From an uncultured Oscillospiraceae bacterium (GTDB lineage Bacteria > Bacillota > Clostridia > UBA1212 > UBA1255), in the NCBI GenBank assembly GCA_902462635.1, contig CABQCN010000113.1, positions 1-5,514 on the forward strand: 5,514 nucleotides of DNA, in the 5' to 3' direction. Shown piece after piece: positions 1 to 5,514 of this stretch (within the stretch, counting starts at the first letter, position 1; every line of letters starts with the position of its first letter). The position numbers and the translations under genes were made by a program. The notes under the pieces were generated by a model. It saw nothing but the letters and a program-made list of their open reading frames with translations. It did not search any database and had not been told where the DNA came from.

Positions 1-87
1 GACAGGGTCATTACGATGCGCAGCGGGCGCATACAGAATATTACGTGCAACGAAACGCCCGTGCCGGTGGATCAGATCGCGTGGTGA
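1..87 (+). CDS. ABC transporter ATP-binding protein, C-terminal end only (partial)
   Basis: Frame 1 is open from the window edge to TGA at 85-87 and encodes 28 residues beginning DRVITMRSGRI and ending DQIAW. The pattern 'DRVI.M..GRI' is what follows the H-loop in ATPase subunits of MacB/LolD-type ABC transporters (family knowledge), where the last strand is followed by a short variable tail. The Walker A, Walker B and signature motifs all lie upstream of the window, so the assignment rests on this short tail and on the permease that starts 7 bases later. Its expected role is to hydrolyse ATP on the cytoplasmic face and drive the permease encoded next. The call would fail if the upstream sequence lacked a nucleotide-binding domain. 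Confidence 0.72.
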   Translation, partial: DRVITMRSGRIQNITCNETPVPVDQIAW

Positions 88-94
88 CGAAAAG
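83..94 (+). promoter_or_regulatory. Ribosome binding site of the permease, overlapping the upstream stop codon
   Basis: GGTGA at 83-87 is the only purine-rich match to a Shine-Dalgarno core before ATG 95, with a 7-base spacer. It contains the TGA stop of the preceding ATPase gene. The overlap suggests translational coupling, with ribosomes finishing the ATPase feeding initiation of the permease, which would help keep the two subunits in step. The match is weak compared with the AGGAGG before the methyltransferase gene. Confidence 0.5.
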
Positions 95-2530
95 ATGAAA
101 GCCTATTTTACAGAAATCAAACGAACCGTATTGCGGACTGCCAGCAGATTTTTCTCGATCCTTCTGATCGTGGCGCTGGGAACCGGCGTATTTGCCGGTG
201 TCAAATCCACGTCGGACGATATGCTTCTTACGGCGGATCAGTATTATAAAAACAATCACTTTATGGATCTTTGCGCCGCTTCGTATTCCGGACTCACGCA
301 GGAAGACGCCGATAAAATCAGCGCATTGGATTCGGTAGACGACGCGGAAGGGGTGTATACCGCAGAGGCAATATTGTCGCTGGAGGAACGAACCGCCGCT
401 GCAAAATTCATCAGCCTGCCGGAGCGGATCAACACGCTTACTTTAAAAGAAGGCCGTTTTCCGGAAAACAAGAAGGAATGCGTCGTACTGCGGACAAAAG
501 AGTTCAACAGTCTGATGGACATCGGGAATACGATTACGTTTGATGGAGAATATCCGGGCCTCCAAAGCTCCTATAAAATCGTAGGCACGGCGGATTCGCC
601 GGAATTTATTTCTTTTGAACTCGGCAGCAGCACGGTGGGTACGGGCCGGCTCGATTACATTCTTTATACAACCAAAGATAGCTTTACAACGCTGGATGCC
701 GCAGGTTTGTACCCCCAGATCGCCGTGACGGTACGCGGTGCGGCGGACCTGGATCCCTACGGCAGTGCGTATCAGGATACCGTCGATGCCGCGAAAGAAG
801 AAATCGAGGCGCTGCTTGGGGGAACGGCTTTTGTCCTGGACCGGGACAGCAACGTCGGTTTTGCAAGCTACGAGGGCGACGCGGAGAAGGTCGACGCCAT
901 TGCAAAAATATTCCCCGTATTTTTCTTTCTGGTCGCCGCGCTCGTCTGTCTGACGACGATGACGCGCATGGTGGAAGAAGAACGGATTCAGATCGGCACC
1001 ATGAAGGCGCTCGGTTACGGAAAAACAAAAATTCTTTTTAAATATCTCTTTTATTCTTTCACCGCTACGGTTGCCGGAAGCGTTCTGGGGCTGCTGCTTG
1101 GGTACAATCTGTTTCCAAGGGCGATTTTTGCGGCATATTCCATTTTGTATACGCTTCCTGCGATCGAGACGCCGTTCCTCTGGGGCTTCGGCGCCGCGAC
1201 GACGCTGGCGGCGCTGTTCTGTACGGAAATCTTTACGGCCGCGGCCTGCGTCAATACCACAAAAGAAACGCCTGCCGCGTTGATGCTGCCAAAAGCGCCG
1301 AAGATGGGGAAGCGGATCCTGCTGGAGCGGATCCGTCCGCTCTGGAAGCGGCTGCCTTTTATCCGGAAAGTAACGGCGCGGAATATCTTTCGTTATAAGA
1401 AGCGCCTCTTTATGACCGTGATCGGCATCGCAGGTTGTACGGCGCTGATGCTGACCGGATTCGGCCTGAAAAATTCGATTTCCGATATCGTCGGCAAACA
1501 GTTCAGCGAGGTAACGCTGTATGATTTCACCGCCGCCGTAAATTCCCATACGGACTTTGCAAATTCCGGGGCGGCCGCGGTTTTAGAAAAATACGGCGCC
1601 GAATATCTCCCCTATCACCAAAAATATATCGATGCGTACGCGGAGGATGGTAGCGATTTCTTCCACGCGTATGTTCTTAGCCCCGATTGCGCGGAAGGCG
1701 AATCGGATGATCTGCGCGCGGATTTTTTCTCCCTGCACTCCAGAGAAAAATCAAAAAAGAACAGGAAGTTCTATTCCCTGACCGAGAATGGCGTCATCAT
1801 TACGGAAAAGCTCGCCAAGAAGCTCGGAGTCGAGGCGGGCGATAAAATCGGTTTCACCGTGGACGAAGGCGCGCGCAAATATTTTACCGTCACCGCCGTG
1901 GCGGAGAATTACGTATATAATTATATCTATATCCTCCCTTCATTATATGAAGACGCGTTCGGAGAGGCGCCTGCGTTTGAATTTTGCGCCGGCCTGCTTC
2001 CGGAGGGGCTTGATCCGGACGATGCGGAGGCCGCGCAGATGGCGTCCGAGCTGCTCTCTTTGGGATCCGTTACTTCCGTTTCTTTTACGCACCATACGAA
2101 GGATGCCTTCTCGGATGCGATCGGCAGCCTGAATATCGTCGTAGTCGTCTTGATTGTGTGCGCGGCGGCGCTGGCCGTGATCGTAATCTATAATCTGGCG
2201 AACGTCAATATCACGGAGCGGATCCGCGAAGTGGCTACGATCAAGGTACTTGGGTTCACCGACAAAGAAGTGACCGCCTATATTTTCCGGGAATCCGTAA
2301 TCCTGACGCTGTTTGGCATCGTTTTGGGGCTTGCGCTCGGGGTCTGGCTCCACGCGTTCGTCGTAACGACGGCGGAAGTGGAAATCGTGATGTTTGGGCG
2401 CGATATTTCCTGGCTCAGCTATGTGCTTGCCGCGCTCCTGACATTCGGATTTTCGATGCTTGTCAATTTTCTGATGCACTGGCGTCTCAAAGCGGTTTCT
2501 ATGGTGGAATCGCTGAAAAGCGCCGAATAA
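95..2530 (+). CDS. FtsX/MacB-type ABC transporter permease with two FtsX domains
   Basis: This 811-residue membrane protein should form the transmembrane part of an ABC exporter or extractor with the ATPase encoded just upstream. A membrane helix at about 20-36 is followed by an extracytoplasmic domain (about 40-265). Three helices follow at about 271-291, 317-345 and 361-386. A second half repeats the plan, with a helix at about 436-458, an extracytoplasmic domain (about 465-675), and helices at about 679-703, 731-757 and 770-797. Each half carries the FtsX coupling-helix signature next to its helix bundle: EERIQIGTMKALGYGK near 295-310 and ERIREVATIKVLGF near 708-721. The total of eight helices fits a duplicated FtsX fold. 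Many relatives exceed 1000 residues because of a long coiled-coil insert, and none is seen here. ATG 95 is chosen because the residues after it (basic, then helix 1) match the family start and it lies 7 bases after the ATPase stop. The substrate is unknown; antimicrobial peptides, lipids or lipoproteins are family possibilities only. Confidence 0.94.
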   Translation: MKAYFTEIKRTVLRTASRFFSILLIVALGTGVFAGVKSTSDDMLLTADQYYKNNHFMDLCAASYSGLTQEDADKISALDSVDDAEGVYTAEAILSLEERTAAAKFISLPERINTLTLKEGRFPENKKECVVLRTKEFNSLMDIGNTITFDGEYPGLQSSYKIVGTADSPEFISFELGSSTVGTGRLDYILYTTKDSFTTLDAAGLYPQIAVTVRGAADLDPYGSAYQDTVDAAKEEIEALLGGTAFVLDRDSNVGFASYEGDAEKVDAIAKIFPVFFFLVAALVCLTTMTRMVEEERIQIGTMKALGYGKTKILFKYLFYSFTATVAGSVLGLLLGYNLFPRAIFAAYSILYTLPAIETPFLWGFGAATTLAALFCTEIFTAAACVNTTKETPAALMLPKAPKMGKRILLERIRPLWKRLPFIRKVTARNIFRYKKRLFMTVIGIAGCTALMLTGFGLKNSISDIVGKQFSEVTLYDFTAAVNSHTDFANSGAAAVLEKYGAEYLPYHQKYIDAYAEDGSDFFHAYVLSPDCAEGESDDLRADFFSLHSREKSKKNRKFYSLTENGVIITEKLAKKLGVEAGDKIGFTVDEGARKYFTVTAVAENYVYNYIYILPSLYEDAFGEAPAFEFCAGLLPEGLDPDDAEAAQMASELLSLGSVTSVSFTHHTKDAFSDAIGSLNIVVVVLIVCAAALAVIVIYNLANVNITERIREVATIKVLGFTDKEVTAYIFRESVILTLFGIVLGLALGVWLHAFVVTTAEVEIVMFGRDISWLSYVLAALLTFGFSMLVNFLMHWRLKAVSMVESLKSAE

Positions 2531-2535
2531 ACCGC

Positions 2536-2541
2536 AGGAGG
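2536..2541 (+). promoter_or_regulatory. Strong Shine-Dalgarno site of the methyltransferase gene
   Basis: AGGAGG lies 4 bases before ATG 2546, inside the 15-base gap that follows the permease stop codon (TAA 2528-2530). It fixes the start at 2546. No room is left for a separate promoter or terminator in the gap, so the methyltransferase is probably transcribed together with the ABC transporter. Confidence 0.85.
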
Positions 2542-2545
2542 CCCT

Positions 2546-3985
2546 ATGAAGAAAAACGATCTCTGCGAATTGGATATTTACGATATTGCCGAAGACGGCA
2601 GCGGCATCGGCCGCTCCGGCGGCATGGTCGTTTTTTGCCGCGGCATGCTGCCGGGCGAGCGCGGCGCCGTTCGCATTCTGAAAGTGACGAAGTCTTACGC
2701 GGTGGGAAAGATGCTCTCCCGCTCCGTTTCTTCGCCGCAGCGGCTCGATCCCCCGGCTTGCCTGAATTTTTCCAAAGGCTGCGGCGGCTGTACGTTCTGT
2801 CATCTGGCCTATCCTTCCCAGCTCGCATATAAGGAGCGGCGGGTCGCCGACTGTCTGGCCCGCATCGGCGGATTTTCCGGCGCGGGCGATCTGGTGCTGC
2901 CTGTCTTGCCTGCGGATGAGATCTTCCATTACCGGAACAAAGCGGTCTACCCGTTTGCGCCCGCCGCGGACGGCACGGCCGTCTGCGGATTCTACGCGCC
3001 GAATTCTCACCGGGTAGTGCCGCTCGGCGCGGAGGAGGGCTGCGGCCTGGAAAACGAAATGTGCCGGAAGCTCCGGAATTTTACGGCCGCTTTTATTAAC
3101 GCTCATAAAATCGCCGCTTACGACGAGACGTCCGGGCAGGGAATTTTCCGTGCGCTTATGGTCCGCACCAATCGGCGCGGCGCACCGGAAGCGATGGCGG
3201 TACTCGTCGTCAACGCGCCTTCCCTGCCGGATCTCGCGGAATATGTTTCGTCCGTTTCCGCTGCGCTGCCGTTCGTGACTTCGATTTATCTCTGTTCCAA
3301 TACGCAGCGTACAAATGTCGTTCTGCGCGGCGATTTGCGCCGGATTTACGGCAAAGCGTCGATCCGCGACGAAATCGGAGATTTTACGGGAGCGCCTTTT
3401 TTTGACATTTCTCCCCTCTCCTTCTATCAGGTAAATCCGGCGCAGACGGAGCGCCTGTATGAAGTGGTATATGATTTTCTGCCGGAGCGGCCGCGCCTGA
3501 TTTATGATATTTACTGCGGGATCGGCACGATCGGAATTTATTTATTGTCCCGGCTGCGCTCAGCCGGTATCGCGGCGGAGCGGCTGCCGGTGCTTGCCGG
3601 CGTAGAATCGGTGCCGTCTGCCGTTGCGGATGCGCGTAAGAATGCCGCCGCCAACGGGTTCTCAGAGGCGTTTTTCTACTGCGGCGACGCGGCGCACGTT
3701 ACGCCCACGGTGCTCTCCCGCCACGGAACGCCGTCCGTCGTAATTCTGGATCCGCCGCGGAAAGGCTGCGACGACGCCCTGATCGAAGCGGTGCTTTCTT
3801 CCGGTGCGCAGCGTGTCATTTATGTTTCCTGCAATCCCGCCACGCTTGCCCGCGACCTGAAGCGCTTCTGCGCGGCAGAGTACGAATTGCGGCGCGTGCA
3901 GCCGGTCGATATGTTCCCGCAAAGCGGGCACGTTGAGACGGTTGTACTTTTGTCCAAACTCAATACAAGCAGCACATCAAGGTAG
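2546..3985 (+). CDS. rlmD: 23S rRNA (uracil-C5)-methyltransferase, RlmD/RlmCD (RumA) family; native C-terminus probably altered
   Basis: This 479-residue enzyme should transfer a methyl group from S-adenosylmethionine to C5 of a uridine in 23S rRNA. U1939 is the RlmD site; Gram-positive RlmCD enzymes modify U747 and U1939, and the sequence does not tell which applies. A TRAM-like RNA-binding domain spans about residues 1-60. Iron-sulphur cysteines are C72, C79 and C82 (CGGC motif), with C166 as the likely fourth. The methyltransferase domain shows FYQVNP at 293-298, the SAM-binding DIYCGIGTIG at 321-330, DPPRKG at 402-407, the nucleophile C429 in SCNP, and H462-V463-E464, where E464 is the expected general base. 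All key residues are present, so activity is plausible. The start is set by AGGAGG 4 bases upstream. The odd part is the end: after LLSK (468-471) the last residues, LNTSSTSR, come from a frame shifted by one base, and the coding signal continues in the -1 frame (see the pseudogene entry at 3967-4238). Every Arg codon before the shift is CGN. Confidence 0.93.
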   Translation: MKKNDLCELDIYDIAEDGSGIGRSGGMVVFCRGMLPGERGAVRILKVTKSYAVGKMLSRSVSSPQRLDPPACLNFSKGCGGCTFCHLAYPSQLAYKERRVADCLARIGGFSGAGDLVLPVLPADEIFHYRNKAVYPFAPAADGTAVCGFYAPNSHRVVPLGAEEGCGLENEMCRKLRNFTAAFINAHKIAAYDETSGQGIFRALMVRTNRRGAPEAMAVLVVNAPSLPDLAEYVSSVSAALPFVTSIYLCSNTQRTNVVLRGDLRRIYGKASIRDEIGDFTGAPFFDISPLSFYQVNPAQTERLYEVVYDFLPERPRLIYDIYCGIGTIGIYLLSRLRSAGIAAERLPVLAGVESVPSAVADARKNAAANGFSEAFFYCGDAAHVTPTVLSRHGTPSVVILDPPRKGCDDALIEAVLSSGAQRVIYVSCNPATLARDLKRFCAAEYELRRVQPVDMFPQSGHVETVVLLSKLNTSSTSR

Positions 3986-4238
3986 CGTTGAATCTGGACG
4001 AGTTGGATTTGACCGCAGCCGAGAGCAAAGTTACCTATGAGGAAATCAAGGGATATGTGTTGGAGCATATTGGGCTGAAGGTCAGCCACCTCTATATTGC
4101 GCAAGTTAAGAGAAAGCACGGATTATTGAACGGGCAAATTACAATCTCCCTAAAAGTGGAGATGCGAAACAACCGGTCTGCCCTCCTGAAAAGGAAAAGG
4201 CGATCACGGAGGCATTGAGGCACTTTGGGATGATTTAA
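3967..4238 (+). pseudogene. Frameshifted C-terminal extension of the methyltransferase (about 90 residues, two one-base losses)
   Basis: From 3967, in the frame one base earlier than the methyltransferase, the DNA reads KQHIKVALNLDELDLTAAES and runs on through TYEEIKGYVLEH to GLKVSHLYIAQVKRKHG. Near 4123-4124 the sense again steps back one base, and from 4125 it reads IERANYNLPKSGDAKQP, then VCPPEKEKAI, then TEALRHFGMI, stopping at TAA 4236-4238. Each shift equals one missing base, most simply one A of a short A run: ACAAAG to ACAAG near 3966, and GGAATT to GGATT near 4122. Restoring both gives one continuous 564-residue protein from 2546. I recall tails with the consensus 'YEEIK-YVLE, GLKVS-LYI-QVK, NYN-PK, CPPEKE-AI' from Clostridia, where they follow an RlmD-like 'HVET..LLSK' end. 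That is memory, not a search, and their function is unknown to me. No good independent start exists: TTG 3988 lies 2 bases after the TAG stop, and its frame is lost before the CPPEKE part. I see no slippery heptamer that would support programmed frameshifting. Sequencing or assembly error is the main alternative to real decay. Confidence 0.75.
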
Positions 4239-4349
4239 CAAGGTGAAGATGGAGCTATCGATATTCAGTATGTTTAACGTAGATCTATTTAATCGTACAT
4301 AAGAAAATATCCAGAAACTGTTACAAATACAAGCCATTTCGAAACTGAT
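4239..4349. other. A+T-rich spacer with no recognised gene
   Basis: This stretch separates the end of the broken tail from the terminator. It is visibly richer in A and T than the genes on the left. The only reading frame of note is a 17-codon one from ATG 4249 to TAA 4300-4302, preceded by AAGGTG. It is too short and unsupported to call a gene. I see no promoter pair, tRNA or repeat here. Confidence 0.5.
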
Positions 4350-4397
4350 AAAAAAGCAAGACTGCCGAGCATTGCCGGTTAGTCTTGCCTTTTTTTC
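4350..4397. terminator. Bidirectional rho-independent terminator between convergent genes
   Basis: The outer stem GCAAGACT (4356-4363) pairs perfectly with AGTCTTGC (4381-4388). An inner stem GCCG (4364-4367) pairs with CGGT (4376-4379, one G-U pair), leaving one bulged T at 4380 and an eight-base loop. Seven T residues (4390-4396) follow on the + strand. Six A residues (4350-4355) precede the stem and give a T run on the - strand. The hairpin starts about 18 bases past the kinase stop codon, so it is well placed as the kinase terminator, and it can also end the rightward transcript carrying the methyltransferase. Confidence 0.9.
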
Positions 4398-4414
4398 TTG
4401 AAAACAGCTACCGA

Positions 4415-5514
4415 TTAAATTGTAAAGGAAAATTTCACGCCCGTTTCTGTATTTTGGACAGAACACTTGCCTCCGTGCAGCTCGATGATGCTTTTTGCGA
4501 TCGCCAGTCCCAGACCGGTCCCTCCGCCGGAGCGGGATTCACCCGCCCGATAGAAGGTGTCCCATACCTTATTCAGGACCTCGTCAGGCAGCGGCGCACT
4601 CTCATTTTCGATGGCAAATGTGGTTTTCTCACGGCCTGTTCGAATCTCCACTTTTACATGCCCGCCAGCAGAGGTGTACTTGATGGCATTGGTGGCAAAG
4701 TTCTCGATCACCTGGGCGATACGACTCTCGTCTGCTGTGACAATAAAATCATCCGGGAAGGAAAATTCCAGCTGGAGGTTTTTCACCTGCATCGCCATTT
4801 CCAGCTTTTCAAAAATAGATTGGGTCAGAGCGATCATGGAAAAATCATCTCGGGTCAGCTTCACTTTGCCCGCCTCCAGGCGGCTAAGATCCAGCATCTC
4901 CAGCACCATGCCATCGGTACGCTCTGCCTCAGCAAGGATCACGTCGATGTATTTGTCCCTTTTTCCCTCCGCTGCATGCTCTTTTAAGCCCTCTGCGTAA
5001 CTGTGGATGACTGCCAGGGGGGTCTTTAGCTCGTGGGCAATATTGGACGTCATCTGCCGCCGGTTTTCTTCCGCCTTTCTCGCATACTCCAAAGCCGTAT
5101 TCAGCCGGGTAATCTCATTTTTCTGCATACGGATGGTATCGATATTTTTCTTAAATCCGTCCTGCAGTAGCTGCCACTCCTGCCATGCTTGGATGGAATT
5201 CATTTGCCAGTCCCTTCTGATCTCGATCTTTCCCATGGCTTCTCCTACCTGCCGGACCGGATCAATGAGGTTGCGCCGGACTACGGTGCGAACAAGAAGG
5301 ATCAGTCCTACCGCCAGGAGAAAGGTTAGGATATACATATATCGCAATTCTCCCCATGCCGTGCGCCAAGGAGAGCAGTACACGGCGCTGACCACATAGA
5401 AGTGAACCTGAGGAATCTCCTCGTCGTAGGCATTCTGACCATAGAAGTAGGGTGTGTAATAAATTTCGTTATCAACCCTGAAACAGTAATCCACGCTGGG
5501 AATCAGCAGATCCA
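4415..5514 (-). CDS. Two-component sensor histidine kinase, VanS-like, N-terminus outside the window
   Basis: The frame is open from the window edge to TAA 4417-4415. An internal GTG at 5494 is not the start, because the frame continues upstream as DLLIPS. Numbering residues from that GTG, the first 45 or so are the end of an extracytoplasmic sensor domain. A membrane helix follows at about 51-71, then a HAMP-like segment (NLIDPVRQVGEAMGKI, 75-90), a charged helix rich in coiled-coil character (about 112-145), and the dimerisation domain with SNIAHELKTPL, where H154 is the phosphorylated histidine. The ATPase domain has the N box IENFATNAIKYT (N265 and N269), an F-box-like VWDTFYRA, and the G2 box GGGTGLGL (323-330). 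The G1 box is atypical: IENESAPLPDE stands where DxGxG is usual. The protein should autophosphorylate on H154 and pass phosphate to a response regulator, probably encoded just upstream on the - strand beyond 5514. The stimulus cannot be read from the sequence. Codon use (many GAG and CTG, several AGA/AGG) differs from the exporter genes on the left. Confidence 0.95.
   Translation of the reverse strand, partial: DLLIPSVDYCFRVDNEIYYTPYFYGQNAYDEEIPQVHFYVVSAVYCSPWRTAWGELRYMYILTFLLAVGLILLVRTVVRRNLIDPVRQVGEAMGKIEIRRDWQMNSIQAWQEWQLLQDGFKKNIDTIRMQKNEITRLNTALEYARKAEENRRQMTSNIAHELKTPLAVIHSYAEGLKEHAAEGKRDKYIDVILAEAERTDGMVLEMLDLSRLEAGKVKLTRDDFSMIALTQSIFEKLEMAMQVKNLQLEFSFPDDFIVTADESRIAQVIENFATNAIKYTSAGGHVKVEIRTGREKTTFAIENESAPLPDEVLNKVWDTFYRAGESRSGGGTGLGLAIAKSIIELHGGKCSVQNTETGVKFSFTI

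Noticed and set aside
1312..1334. Repeated GCGGATCC words within the permease gene
   Set aside because: They fall in frame in coding sequence (KRILLERIRP) and reflect reuse of common codons. There is no flanking structure to suggest a regulatory or mobile repeat.
443..1549. Long open frame of 368 codons on the - strand across the permease gene
   Set aside because: It is antisense to a strongly supported permease. Its product is rich in Arg, His and Gln, shows no domain or membrane pattern, and has no ribosome binding context. This is typical of shadows of GC-rich genes.
1943..3106. Open frame of 387 codons on the - strand covering the permease end, the gap and the methyltransferase start
   Set aside because: It crosses the boundary of two genuine + strand genes and encodes a low-complexity Arg/His/Ala-rich product without recognisable motifs. 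I judge it a shadow frame.
3960..3985. Programmed -1 frameshifting joining the methyltransferase to its tail
   Set aside because: The codons CTC AAT ACA AGC do not form an X XXY YYZ slippery heptamer, I see no clear stimulatory hairpin just downstream, and a second shift near 4123 would also be needed. One-base deletions or sequencing errors are simpler.
4249..4302. 17-codon reading frame MELSIFSMFNVDLFNRT preceded by AAGGTG
   Set aside because: It has a plausible ribosome binding site, but it is too short, has no recognised relatives and has no promoter. It could be a chance frame or a remnant of the element that brought the tail.
4385..4987. 200-codon + strand frame opposite the kinase
   Set aside because: It starts inside the T run of the terminator and lies wholly antisense to a kinase with intact H, N and G2 boxes. 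No family features are seen.

Overview
The window looks like chromosomal DNA from a Gram-positive anaerobe of the Clostridia type. Evidence for this is an AGGAGG ribosome binding site, tightly packed genes, a compact FtsX/MacB-type exporter permease, an RlmD/RlmCD-type rRNA methyltransferase with an Fe-S cysteine set, and a VanS-like sensor kinase. The species cannot be named from the sequence.

Layout on the + strand: the last 28 codons of an ABC transporter ATPase (1-87) are followed after 7 bases by an 811-residue FtsX-type permease (95-2530). After 15 bases comes a 23S rRNA uracil-C5 methyltransferase of the RlmD/RlmCD/TrmA family (2546-3985). These three look like one transcription unit. 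On the - strand, a sensor histidine kinase (4415 to beyond 5514) converges on them. A hairpin with A and T runs on either side (4350-4397) lies just past the kinase stop codon and can terminate transcription in both directions.

The most interesting part is the 3' end of the methyltransferase. The annotated protein stops at 3985, eight codons after the conserved catalytic HVE motif block. The DNA beyond it still encodes a well-formed tail of about 90 residues. It is readable only through two successive one-base losses, near 3966 and near 4123, and ends at TAA 4236-4238. Restoring both bases gives a single 564-residue protein. The tail differs from the methyltransferase in codon choice: TTG for Leu and AGA/AGG for Arg, against exclusively CGN for Arg in the enzyme. 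It looks like an acquired, now broken C-terminal extension, possibly left by a mobile element that uses the 3' end of this gene as its target. That origin is inference.

Functionally, the ABC pair would export or extract an unknown substrate at the membrane, the methyltransferase would modify 23S rRNA, and the kinase would sense an unknown signal with a response regulator that is presumably encoded outside the window. Nothing shows that the kinase controls the exporter. No tRNA, rRNA, CRISPR array, insertion sequence or recombinase gene is visible.
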